A stretch of 64,000 nt of DNA, from assembly GCF_016756745.1 (NCBI RefSeq), contig NZ_JAESIH010000025.1, forward strand, positions 62,001-126,000, read 5' to 3'. The notes below the pieces were generated by a model that worked only from the letters and a program-made list of their open reading frames with translations, was not told the origin of the DNA and did no database searches. Source of the DNA: Aminivibrio sp. Its GTDB lineage: Bacteria > Synergistota > Synergistia > Synergistales > Aminobacteriaceae. Positions 55,070 to 63,098 of this stretch are shown piece by piece. The translations under genes were made by a program, and so were the position numbers. Numbering within the stretch: position 1 is the first letter of the stretch; each line of letters starts with the position of its first letter.

Positions 55070-56101
55070 TCATTCGCTGTGATAGAGCTTCCGGTGTTCC
55101 CTGAACAGGGCGTAGTGTTTTTTGAGCATCTGTGGAATCGGGAGGTTGTAGGGACATTTGGGCAGGCATGCGCCGCACTCCACGCACAGGGGAAGCGTCT
55201 CGAGAGCCTGTGTCACGTACCCGCACGCCACTTGGGGGGACATGCGGGAGGCGAGCAGGGGGTAGGTCATGCCGAGGGTGATGGAAACTCCGTGGGGGCA
55301 GGGCTGGCAGTACTCGCATCTGCGGCAGAACTCCTTTCCCATAGTGTCGGCGATGGATTTCATGGTCCTGCGGTCTTGATCGGTCACGGCATTGGGAGAA
55401 TCGTAGAAAGAGGTCACCTGGTCGACGGATTCCACCGAGTCGTACCCCGGAATGGGCAGGATGTACGGATGTGACCTCAGGAACTTGAAGGCGAGAGGCG
55501 CGTCGCTGATGGCCCCGCCGGCAAAGGGCTTCATGGCAATGAAGGCGAGACCCATTTTTTGAGCGAGGGGGAGAAGAGACTCTGCCGCTCCTGTTTCGAT
55601 GAAATTGAACGGAAACTGGATGGAGACGAACTTGCCTGTGGAGATGGCCTTTACGGCCATGGGGATGCCGTGGGACGTGATGCCGATAAACCTGACCTTC
55701 CCCTGTCGTTGGGCCTCCAGAGCGGCGTCGAGGGCTCCGCCGGGAGCGATGATGGCCTGCCAGTCCTTTTCCTGGACGACCTGGTGAAACTGGAAGAGAT
55801 CGATATAGTCGGTCTTCATTCGCTTCAGGCTAAGGTCGATGTGCTCCGATACGCCTTTTCCGTCACGGTTCTTGCTCTTGGTAGCGATGAAGATTTTCTC
55901 CCTCACGCCGGACAGCGCCAATCCGAATTTTTCTTCGCTTCCCTCATAGGAATTCGCGGTATCAAAGAAGGTAATTCCTTTGTCGTAGGCCCTTTTGAGG
56001 ACCCTCACCGCTTCGTCCGTTGTGAGCCTGATGATGGGAATGCCGCCGAAGCCGAGTTCTGAAACGATGGCGCCTGTGCTGCCGAATGGAAGGTAGCGCA
56101 C
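55070..56101 (-). CDS. Aldo/keto reductase with C-terminal 4Fe-4S domain
   Basis: A 343-residue protein. The first 260 residues form an aldo/keto reductase barrel (GFGGIPI, FFDTANSYEGSEE with the catalytic Asp/Tyr, and KRMKTDYIDLFQFHQV). The C-terminus adds two cysteine clusters, CRRCEYCQPCPHG and CVECGACLPKCPY, which should bind iron-sulfur clusters. Such fusions are frequent in anaerobes and probably couple NAD(P)H and ferredoxin-type electrons, but substrates are mostly unknown. GTG at 56101 is chosen because GAAGGAG is nine bases upstream and the barrel starts there. It is a single-gene unit on the minus strand. Confidence 0.85.
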   Translation of the reverse strand: MRYLPFGSTGAIVSELGFGGIPIIRLTTDEAVRVLKRAYDKGITFFDTANSYEGSEEKFGLALSGVREKIFIATKSKNRDGKGVSEHIDLSLKRMKTDYIDLFQFHQVVQEKDWQAIIAPGGALDAALEAQRQGKVRFIGITSHGIPMAVKAISTGKFVSIQFPFNFIETGAAESLLPLAQKMGLAFIAMKPFAGGAISDAPLAFKFLRSHPYILPIPGYDSVESVDQVTSFYDSPNAVTDQDRRTMKSIADTMGKEFCRRCEYCQPCPHGVSITLGMTYPLLASRMSPQVACGYVTQALETLPLCVECGACLPKCPYNLPIPQMLKKHYALFREHRKLYHSE

Positions 56102-56204
56102 GATTACCAGCTCCTTCGAGAATAACAAGATTGTATTAAGGATACCAGAGATTCCACTTTTGAGAGAAGGCTGCATGCACTGTCAGGAACCTAAGGCGGG
56201 CACA

Positions 56205-56240
56205 GAAAAAAAAGGCTCCTCCCGTGGCGCCGGAGGAACC
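56205..56240 (-). terminator. Terminator of the ornithine aminotransferase gene
   Basis: GGTTCCTCCGG and GGAGGAGCC pair on the minus strand and are followed by a run of eight T residues. Confidence 0.85.
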
Positions 56241-56272
56241 CTTTCCTCATCATGTTCCGGACATTGGATTTT

Positions 56273-57496
56273 CTAGGCTTTCGCCTCTACGCCGCAGAAG
56301 ACCTCCGCCATCTTCCCGAGGGCGATGTCGATCTCCTGTTTTGTTATAATCAGTGGGGGAGCGAACCGGATGATCCAGTTGTGGGTCTCCTTGCAGAGAA
56401 GCCCTTTCTCCTTGAGGGCGGTGGTGTAGTTCCGGGCCTTGCCTGCGGATTCGTGAAGAACCACGCCGATAAGAAGGCCTTTCCCCCTGACCAGTTTGAT
56501 CTTTGGGGAGTTCAAAGCCCGGATTCCCTCCATGAAATAGGCTCCAAGTTCCGCGGAGCGTTCGGCCAGCTTCTCCTCGAAGAGCACGTCGATTGATGCG
56601 GATGCCACGGCGCAGGCAAGGGGGTTCCCTCCGAAGGTCGAACCGTGGGTCCCGGGAAGAAACACGCCAAGGACGTCCTTGTCGGCGGCGATGGCGGAGA
56701 CGGGCATCACTCCGCCGCCGAGCGCCTTGCCCATGATGATGATGTCGGGCGTGATCCCTTCGTGCTCGAAGGCGAAGGTCTTTCCCGTGCGGCAGAATCC
56801 CGTCTGGATTTCGTCAACTGCAAGGAGGATGTCGTTCTTCCGGGCAATGGATTCAAGTCCCTTGAGGAACCCTTCCCTCGGCACTACCACGCCGGCCTCT
56901 CCCTGAATGGGTTCTACAAGTATGCCGACAGTATTTTTATTTACGGCCTTTTCCACCGCTTCGAGATCGTCGTAGGGGACGACGACAAATCCCGGGGTGT
57001 AGGGGCCATAATTATCCTTTGCGTCGGGATCGACGGAGAAGGAGATGATGGTGACCGTTCTGCCGTGGAAATTCCCGGCGAAGACGATGATTTCAGCTTT
57101 GTCCTTTTCAACGCCCTTGACCATGTAACCCCATTTTCTCATGGTTTTGATGGCTGTTTCGACGGCTTCCGCACCGGTGTTCATGGGGAGTATCATTTCT
57201 TTCCCTGTTACACCGGAAAGTTTCTGGGCGAAGAGGGGCCACTTGTCGTTGAAGAAAGCCCTCGAGGTGAGCGTGAGGATATCGGCCTGGTCCTTGAGTG
57301 CCTTGATTATTTTTGGATGCCGATGTCCCTGGTTCACTGCCGAGTATGCCGAGAGCATGTCTATGTAACGGCGTCCTTCCGGGTCTTCGACCCAGATACC
57401 TTCAGCCTTTGAAATTACGACTTCCAGAGGATGGTAGTTGTGGGCACCGTATTCATGTTCCATTTTCATCAGTTCTTCTGATGTGTAGCGGGCCAT
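56273..57496 (-). CDS. rocD: Ornithine aminotransferase
   Basis: A 407-residue PLP-dependent class III aminotransferase that converts ornithine and 2-oxoglutarate to glutamate semialdehyde and glutamate. Features are ARYTSEELMKMEHEYGAHNY at the start, NTGAEAVETAIK, FHGRTVTIISFS, the Asp in LLAVDEIQTGFCRTG, the PLP lysine in IIMGKALGGGVMPVSA, and HGSTFGGNPLACAVA. The N-terminal motif and overall match point to ornithine rather than acetylornithine transferase. ATG at 57496 or 57499 follows GAGGTGA. The gene stands alone between two terminator-bounded units and serves arginine/ornithine fermentation. Confidence 0.9.
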   Translation of the reverse strand: MARYTSEELMKMEHEYGAHNYHPLEVVISKAEGIWVEDPEGRRYIDMLSAYSAVNQGHRHPKIIKALKDQADILTLTSRAFFNDKWPLFAQKLSGVTGKEMILPMNTGAEAVETAIKTMRKWGYMVKGVEKDKAEIIVFAGNFHGRTVTIISFSVDPDAKDNYGPYTPGFVVVPYDDLEAVEKAVNKNTVGILVEPIQGEAGVVVPREGFLKGLESIARKNDILLAVDEIQTGFCRTGKTFAFEHEGITPDIIIMGKALGGGVMPVSAIAADKDVLGVFLPGTHGSTFGGNPLACAVASASIDVLFEEKLAERSAELGAYFMEGIRALNSPKIKLVRGKGLLIGVVLHESAGKARNYTTALKEKGLLCKETHNWIIRFAPPLIITKQEIDIALGKMAEVFCGVEAKA

Positions 57497-57829
57497 CATG
57501 TCACCTCTTTCCAAGATTTCGATTCTTCGCTCCTGAAGTTCATTCTATTTGTTTTTATAGAAAGCAGTTTATTACAGGAACGAAAAGAATCCTACACTAT
57601 TCTCGCCCAAGGAGCCCTTTTTTTCAAGCTGCGGATTTAGTTCAGGATGGAAAGAACGGACTTCTCATGAGAGAAGGGAGGCAAAAGAGATGTAGAGGGC
57701 ATCGTTTTTTGATATACTGAAAGAAAAAGGGGTATTGCGCAATTTGTATTCCCTTTGAAAGGAGGGTGCAGGTTACAGCGCCGGCGGTGTTCCGTGTCCC
57801 ATACTTTTTCTGAAGGGAGTTGTTTTTTC
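57497..57829. promoter_or_regulatory. Divergent promoter region of rocD and tctC
   Basis: TATACT at 57713-57718 is a good -10 box for the tct operon, but a matching -35 is not evident. A CTTCTC/GAGAAG hairpin lies at 57661-57676. No gene is present. Confidence 0.4.
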
Positions 57830-58795
57830 ATGAGAAAGATGTCGCGAATACTGATATTTTCGGTCCTCTTCGTTTTTCTGGCCTCGGCTGCCTTTGCCGC
57901 CTTCCCTGAAAGAGCCGTTTCCGTCGTCTGCCCCTGGGGAGCGGGCGGCGGAACAGACAGGCTGACCCGTTTCATGGCGGCCCAGCTCGAGAAAGAACTC
58001 GGCAAGCCTTTCCCCGTCACAAACAAGACGGGCGGCAACGGCGCCGTCGGTCATTCGGCAGGAGCCTTTTCAAAACCGGACGGTTATACAATCACCATGG
58101 TGACCCTGGAACTGGCCACCATGCACTGGATGGGTCTGACAGAACTCACATATGCGGATTTCGACTACGTGATCCAGCTGAACCAGGACCCCGCCGGGGT
58201 GATGGTGAAGGCTGACGCTCCATGGAAGAACCTCGGTGAGCTTCTTGAAGCGGTGAAGGCTGATCCTGAAAAGTTCAAGTTCTCCGGAACTGCTGCCGGC
58301 GGTGTCTGGGACCTTGCAAGGATAGGGATGCTCGACAAGGCGGGCATCCCTGTCAATGCCGTCAGCTGGATCCCCACTACGGGAGCCGCTCCCTCGATCA
58401 TCGAGCTTCTTGGAGGTCACGTGGAAGTAATCACCTGCAGCCTTCCCGAAGCGGCCTCCCAGATTGCAGCCGGAGAAATACGCCCCCTGGCCATTATGGC
58501 CGATTCCCGGGACCCCGCTTTCCCGGATGTTCCGACACTGAAAGAAAGCGGCATCGACTGGTCGGCCGGAACGTGGCGGGGTTTTGCCGTCCCGAAGGGC
58601 ACTCCTGCCGAAGTAATCGATGTCCTGTACAACGCCATGAAAAAGATTACCGATTCCGACGAATACAAGGAGTTCATGGGCAAGAACGGCTTCGGGGTAA
58701 TGATCCGCGGTCCGAAAGAGTTCGCTGAATTCGTCCGCCGGCAGGATACTGACCTCAAGAACGTCATGGAACTGGGCGGCTATCTAAAAAAATAG
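57830..58795 (+). CDS. tctC: Tripartite tricarboxylate transporter binding protein TctC
   Basis: A 321-residue periplasmic solute-binding protein of the TctC/Bug family. It has a signal peptide (MRKMSRILIFSVLFVFLASA to AFA) and then PERAVSVVCPWGAGGGTDRLTR, the family's ligand loop, followed by TNKTGGNGAVGHSA and PDGYTITMVT. ATG at 57830 is preceded by AAGGGAG. It delivers a carboxylate-type solute to TctAB. A G+C-rich hairpin follows before tctB. The solute is unknown; the neighbouring dehydrogenases suggest a hydroxy- or polyol acid. Confidence 0.9.
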   Translation: MRKMSRILIFSVLFVFLASAAFAAFPERAVSVVCPWGAGGGTDRLTRFMAAQLEKELGKPFPVTNKTGGNGAVGHSAGAFSKPDGYTITMVTLELATMHWMGLTELTYADFDYVIQLNQDPAGVMVKADAPWKNLGELLEAVKADPEKFKFSGTAAGGVWDLARIGMLDKAGIPVNAVSWIPTTGAAPSIIELLGGHVEVITCSLPEAASQIAAGEIRPLAIMADSRDPAFPDVPTLKESGIDWSAGTWRGFAVPKGTPAEVIDVLYNAMKKITDSDEYKEFMGKNGFGVMIRGPKEFAEFVRRQDTDLKNVMELGGYLKK

Positions 58796-58812
58796 TTCCC
58801 TTACCAGGGAAA

Positions 58813-58846
58813 GCATCCCGCCGAATCCCGGCGGGATGCCCTTTCT
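58813..58846 (+). terminator. Attenuating hairpin between tctC and tctB
   Basis: GCATCCCGCCG pairs exactly with CGGCGGGATGC around a five-base loop and is followed by CCTTTCTT. It is a probable partial terminator that keeps binding-protein message above permease message. Confidence 0.75.
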
Positions 58847-58860
58847 TCCGGAGGCTGTCA

Positions 58861-59325
58861 ATGAAAAAAACTCTGAGAATCATCTTCGGCGTATCGCTGG
58901 TCCTTGTTTCCCTGTGGGTTATCCGTACAAGTTCCACATTTCCGGAGGCTGTATCTGCCGGAAAGAAAATCCCCGGCCCGGCATTTTTCCCGGTTCTTCT
59001 TTCCGTTGTGCTGATTCCCTGCGGGCTGTACCAGGTGGTTTCAGGCCTGAAGTCCGGGGAGGAAGCCTCCGGCAGGGGATGGGGCCCCGTAGGGGCGAAC
59101 GGGGTAATTGTAATACTTTCCCTTGCAGTATATGTTCAGCTTATGCAATGGATGGGATATGCTCTTTCCACCGTTCTTTTTTCCATGTTTCTCCTTCTCC
59201 GTCTCAGGGTAAGCGTGCTGAAAGCTTTCGCAGTGACATTCATTACAGTCGTTTTTATTCTTCTTGTCTTCGGCCGCGTCTTTCAAATTCAGCTCCCCCT
59301 CGGCGAGTTGGGACTTCCATGGTAG
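58861..59325 (+). CDS. tctB: Tripartite tricarboxylate transporter small subunit TctB
   Basis: A 154-residue protein with four hydrophobic segments, the usual TctB layout, including PGPAFFPVLLSVVLIPCGLY. CCGGAGG precedes the ATG. The order C-B-A and the short spacing (12 bases) to the large subunit support the assignment. Confidence 0.85.
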   Translation: MKKTLRIIFGVSLVLVSLWVIRTSSTFPEAVSAGKKIPGPAFFPVLLSVVLIPCGLYQVVSGLKSGEEASGRGWGPVGANGVIVILSLAVYVQLMQWMGYALSTVLFSMFLLLRLRVSVLKAFAVTFITVVFILLVFGRVFQIQLPLGELGLPW

Positions 59326-59337
59326 GAGGAGCCTGAT

Positions 59338-60819
59338 ATGTTCGAGGAAATACTCGCCGTTTTCCGCCCCGCCATTTTTTTCCCGTGGATCCTTTCCATG
59401 GCCTTCGGAGTCCTTATCGGAGGAACCCCCGGTCTGACGGCCACCATGGGGGTGGCCCTCATCATACCCGTAACCTATTACATGGAACCTCTCGCAGGAA
59501 TGGCCATGATTCTCGGCGTTTCCTTCACGTCCATCTTCACCGGTGACATACCGGCAACCCTCCTTCGGATTCCCGGGACCCCGGCTTCAGGAGCTGCGAC
59601 ACTCGACGGCTACGAGCTGACAAAACAGGGACGGGGAATGGAAGCCCTTTCCATTGACCTTCTCTGTTCCGCCATAGGGGGTTTCATCGGAATGCTCCTT
59701 CTTATGGCGGTCGCCCCTCCGCTGGCAAGATTTGCCCTCAAATTCACCAACTTCCAGTATTTCTGGCTCGGAATCTTCGGTCTGAGCATGAGCGCTGTTC
59801 TGAGCGCGGGAAGGCCCATCAACGGCGTTTTGTCCGCAACGCTCGGGCTTCTTGTTTCCACCGTCGGAATGGACATCACCACCGGTCTTCCCCGGTTCAC
59901 CGGGGGAAACATGGAACTTCTGGAAGGAATCGGGTTCATACCTGCCATGGTGGGACTCTTCGGCCTCTCAGAGGTGCTCAAGAATGTGGGAGACGCAAAG
60001 CTCCTCGGCACAAGCAGCATACCTGAATTCGGGCGCATCTCCCTTTGGGAAACCCTGAAGATTATTCTCCGGAACAAGCTGACCGTTTTAAAGGCCTCGA
60101 TTCTTGGCACGTGCGTCGGTGCCCTTCCCGGCGCCGGAGCCGACATTGCCGCATGGGTCGCCTACGGTATGGAGAAAAAGACATCCAAACACCCCGAAGA
60201 ATTCGGCAAGGGATCGATAAAGGGAGTCATTGCCCCAACGAGCGCCAACAATGCGGCCTTGGGAGGAACCTGGATTCCGGCCCTTGTCTTCGGCGTTCCC
60301 GGAGATTCGATCACGGCAATTGTCCTCGGGGCAATGCTTATGTACGGGCTGAGGCCGGGACCGCTCATTTTCCAGGAGAACCTGAAACTCGTTCACGGAA
60401 TTTTCGCGGTCGGACTGATTTCTCAGTTTCTTCTCATTCCGGTGGGGCTCATCGGGATTCGGGTTTTCGGAAAGATCCTGAGAATGCCCCGGAATATCGT
60501 CATGGTCATCGTGCTCATTTTCTCGGTCATCGGCTCCTACGCCATCAGAAACAGTTTCTTCGACATCTACATCATGGCCGCGTTCGGTGTTGCCGGTTTT
60601 TTCTTTGAATACCTCGATATTCCCCTGCCTCCGCTCATTCTCGCCATTATCCTGGGGCCGATGATAGAGGACAATCTGAGGGTGGGGCTTATCAAAACCC
60701 ACGGAGGGCTCGGCAAATTCATCTTTGACCCGATCTGCCTCACCCTGATTATTCTCATCTTTTTCGTCTTTTTCGGAGGTCCTGTCATGAAATTTTTCAG
60801 GAGGGGAAGAAAGGAGTAA
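59338..60819 (+). CDS. tctA: Tripartite tricarboxylate transporter large subunit TctA
   Basis: A 493-residue membrane protein of about 12 segments. TctA signatures are FGVLIGGTPGLTATMGVALI near the N-terminus, FTGDIPATLLRIPGTPASGA, the internal repeat GALPGAGADIAAWVAYG, and FGVPGDSITAIVLGAML. The ribosome site is AGGAGGAG. It forms the sodium- or proton-driven channel with TctB. A strong terminator follows. Confidence 0.9.
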   Translation: MFEEILAVFRPAIFFPWILSMAFGVLIGGTPGLTATMGVALIIPVTYYMEPLAGMAMILGVSFTSIFTGDIPATLLRIPGTPASGAATLDGYELTKQGRGMEALSIDLLCSAIGGFIGMLLLMAVAPPLARFALKFTNFQYFWLGIFGLSMSAVLSAGRPINGVLSATLGLLVSTVGMDITTGLPRFTGGNMELLEGIGFIPAMVGLFGLSEVLKNVGDAKLLGTSSIPEFGRISLWETLKIILRNKLTVLKASILGTCVGALPGAGADIAAWVAYGMEKKTSKHPEEFGKGSIKGVIAPTSANNAALGGTWIPALVFGVPGDSITAIVLGAMLMYGLRPGPLIFQENLKLVHGIFAVGLISQFLLIPVGLIGIRVFGKILRMPRNIVMVIVLIFSVIGSYAIRNSFFDIYIMAAFGVAGFFFEYLDIPLPPLILAIILGPMIEDNLRVGLIKTHGGLGKFIFDPICLTLIILIFFVFFGGPVMKFFRRGRKE

Positions 60820-60882
60820 TTTTCCTTTCCCTTTTATGGTGTGTCCGGGCAAGGGGTAAACGAAAAAATGTTCTGCCGCTCA

Positions 60883-60909
60883 AGATTCCCTTCGGGGAAT
60901 CTTTTTTTT
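60883..60909 (+). terminator. Terminator of the tctCBA operon
   Basis: AGATTCCC-TTCG-GGGAATCT with a UUCG-type loop and a run of T residues. Confidence 0.9.
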
Positions 60910-60931
60910 ATTTCGTCTCTTCTTTGCGTTA

Positions 60932-60959
60932 TTGCATTATCCATAGCATATGCTATCAT
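60932..60959 (+). promoter_or_regulatory. Promoter and palindromic operator before the SDR gene
   Basis: A -35 TTGCAT (60932-60937) and a -10 TATCAT (60954-60959) are 16 bases apart. The perfect palindrome ATAGCATATGCTAT at 60943-60956 overlaps spacer and -10, so a repressor bound there would block polymerase. No regulator gene is adjacent. Confidence 0.5.
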
Positions 60960-61019
60960 GCTAAAGTATTTTTTTGATGGTTCTTCGAAAAAGAATTCCT
61001 AAAGGAGTTTTCGACTGAC

Positions 61020-61790
61020 ATGACGGCATTTCTCGATCAATTTTCCCTCGCCGGCAAAACTGCGGTGGTGACCGGTGCGGGCCGAGGTCTTGGGAAGGGG
61101 TATTCTCTGGGGCTTGCCGCGGCAGGGGCTGCCGTGGTGTGCGCTGATATTGACGGAACGGCCGCCGAAAAAACGGCCGCAGAGATCCGCCTTTCCGGCG
61201 GAAGAGCCGAAGGTATCCGCCTAGACGTGACGAGACCAGACGAGGTCCGGGAGTGTTTTCGTTCGACGGCGGACAGGATGGGGAGTCTCGATATTCTTGT
61301 GAACAACGCGGGTGTGGAGGAGATCAATGATTTCCTTTCGGTGACGGAGGAACAGTACGACAAGATCATGGCCGTCAACCTCAGGGGAGTGTTTTTCTGC
61401 GCCCAGGCTGCGGCACGGATCATGGTAACGCAGGGCCGGGGGAAAATAGTGAACATCGGTTCTCTCGGCAGTGCCATAGGCCTGGCGAAGTCCTCCGTGT
61501 ACTGCGGAACCAAGGGCGGAGTAGTGCAAATCACGAAGGCCATGGCTATCGAACTGGCACGATCGAACATCCAGGTGAACGCCATGGGGCCCGGATACTT
61601 CAGAACACCCATGACCGAGCCCTTCTTCCTCGACCCGGATCACAAGCGGTGGATCGAGGAGCGCATTCCGGCGGGGAGGGTGGGGACTGCCGAAGATCTC
61701 CTGGGTACGCTCGTGTTTCTCTGCAGTTCCGCCTCGAACTATCTTACAGGGCAGATTATCTATATTGATGGTGGCTGGCTCGCGAGTTGA
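61020..61790 (+). CDS. Short-chain dehydrogenase/reductase
   Basis: A 256-residue classical SDR with NAD(P) site VVTGAGRGLGKG, then NNAGVEE and the catalytic S148-Y161-K165 (NIGSLGS and SVYCGTK). The C-terminal LTGQIIYIDGGW is typical of gluconate-5-dehydrogenase and 3-oxoacyl-reductase-like enzymes. It heads an operon with a HisD-like dehydrogenase 21 bases downstream, so it probably works in stepwise oxidation of a polyol or hydroxy acid rather than in fatty-acid synthesis. AAAGGAG lies 12 bases before the ATG. Confidence 0.85.
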   Translation: MTAFLDQFSLAGKTAVVTGAGRGLGKGYSLGLAAAGAAVVCADIDGTAAEKTAAEIRLSGGRAEGIRLDVTRPDEVRECFRSTADRMGSLDILVNNAGVEEINDFLSVTEEQYDKIMAVNLRGVFFCAQAAARIMVTQGRGKIVNIGSLGSAIGLAKSSVYCGTKGGVVQITKAMAIELARSNIQVNAMGPGYFRTPMTEPFFLDPDHKRWIEERIPAGRVGTAEDLLGTLVFLCSSASNYLTGQIIYIDGGWLAS

Positions 61791-61811
61791 CCTTCCGGAA
61801 GGAGCAGGAAA

Positions 61812-63098
61812 ATGATCGTTTTAAAGGAAGCGAAAAAAAGAGGAGCGGAAGGAACCGAGTCGGTAGAGAAGACGGTGAGGGACATCCTCAAGGATGTCCG
61901 GTCGGGTGGCGACGAGGCCGTCAGGAATTACACGGAAAAATTCGACGGTTTCCGGCCCGCTTCACTGCGGGTTGACGAAAAAACAGTCCGGGAAGCTTAC
62001 AGCAAAGTGTCCCAGGAAATGGTGGAAACCCTGCAGTTCGCGGCCCGGAGAATCCGCGATTTCGCCGTGAAACAGAAGGAGTGCATGAAAGAACTCCGCT
62101 GGGAAATTTCCCCCGGCGTTGTCCTCGGGCACAGGCTCATTCCCGTGGCTTCCTGCGGGTGCTATGTTCCCGCAGGAAGATACCCCCTTCCGTCGTCGGC
62201 ACTGATGTCGGCCATTCCGGCAAAGGTGGCGGGTGTGAAACGCATAGCGGCCTGTTCACCGGCGAGCAGGGGGCAGGAGGGTATTCACCCCGCCGTTCTC
62301 GTGGCCATGGATATTGCCGGCGTGGACGAAATCTACTGCATGGGGGGAGCCCAGGCCGTGGGAGCCTTCGCTTTCGGCACGGAAACTCTGGAACCGGTGG
62401 ATATAATCACAGGGCCCGGAAACCGCTATGTGACGGAAGCAAAACGCCAGGTGAGCGGGTCCGTGGGAATCGATATGCTTGCCGGCCCGAGCGAGGTGGT
62501 CATCATTGCCGACGGTTCGGCACCCCCCGAATGGGTGGCGGCCGACGCTCTCGCCCGGTGCGAGCATGATCCGAACTCGTGGACGGTTATCGTGACCACC
62601 AGCAGGAAACTTGCGGAGAAGACCGCCGAAGAGATTCTCCGGCAGGCTGAGGGTCTTCCCACGGGAAAGGCTGCTCTCGAAGCATGGCAGAACAATGGAA
62701 GGATCCTGCTGGCCGATTCCCTGGAGGAAGCCGTGAAAATCGCCGACGGTATCGCCCCGGAACACCTCCAGGTAATGACCGAAAACAGCTTGGAAACCGC
62801 GGAAAAACTGACTAATTTCGGTTCACTTTTTATCGGCCCCTATGCCCCGGTTGCGTTTGGGGACTATGTTTCCGGCCCGAACCACATTTTGCCGACCGCC
62901 CGGTGCGCACGGTTTTCCAATGGAGTGTACGCCGGAACCTTTATAAAGGTCAGCTCCTACCAGGAAATCACCCGCGAGGGCGCATATTCCCTGGCAGAAA
63001 AATGCGCCGCTTTCGCCGACATGGAGGGGCTTTTCGGCCATAAGCGGTCCGCGGAGCTTCGGAAAAAAGACGGCGTGAGCGACAGGAAAGAAGAATGA
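61812..63098 (+). CDS. HisD-like dehydrogenase, probably catabolic
   Basis: A 428-residue relative of histidinol dehydrogenase, which oxidises an alcohol to a carboxylic acid in two NAD-dependent steps. Conserved parts are ITGPGNRYVTEAKR, IDMLAGPSEVVIIAD, the catalytic pair E317-H318 in APEHLQ, and GPNHILPT. In E. coli HisD, Gln259 and His262 bind zinc; here the corresponding residues are R249 and H252 (ALARCEHDP), so one ligand is missing. No other histidine-biosynthesis gene is nearby. Pairing with an SDR recalls catabolic HisD relatives such as sulfopropanediol dehydrogenase (HpsN). AAGGAG precedes the ATG, and the stop overlaps the next gene. Confidence 0.75.
   Translation: MIVLKEAKKRGAEGTESVEKTVRDILKDVRSGGDEAVRNYTEKFDGFRPASLRVDEKTVREAYSKVSQEMVETLQFAARRIRDFAVKQKECMKELRWEISPGVVLGHRLIPVASCGCYVPAGRYPLPSSALMSAIPAKVAGVKRIAACSPASRGQEGIHPAVLVAMDIAGVDEIYCMGGAQAVGAFAFGTETLEPVDIITGPGNRYVTEAKRQVSGSVGIDMLAGPSEVVIIADGSAPPEWVAADALARCEHDPNSWTVIVTTSRKLAEKTAEEILRQAEGLPTGKAALEAWQNNGRILLADSLEEAVKIADGIAPEHLQVMTENSLETAEKLTNFGSLFIGPYAPVAFGDYVSGPNHILPTARCARFSNGVYAGTFIKVSSYQEITREGAYSLAEKCAAFADMEGLFGHKRSAELRKKDGVSDRKEE

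Noticed and set aside
61812-63098. Histidine biosynthesis gene hisD
   Set aside because: No other his gene is nearby, a zinc ligand is replaced, and the partners are an SDR and ABC transporter genes.
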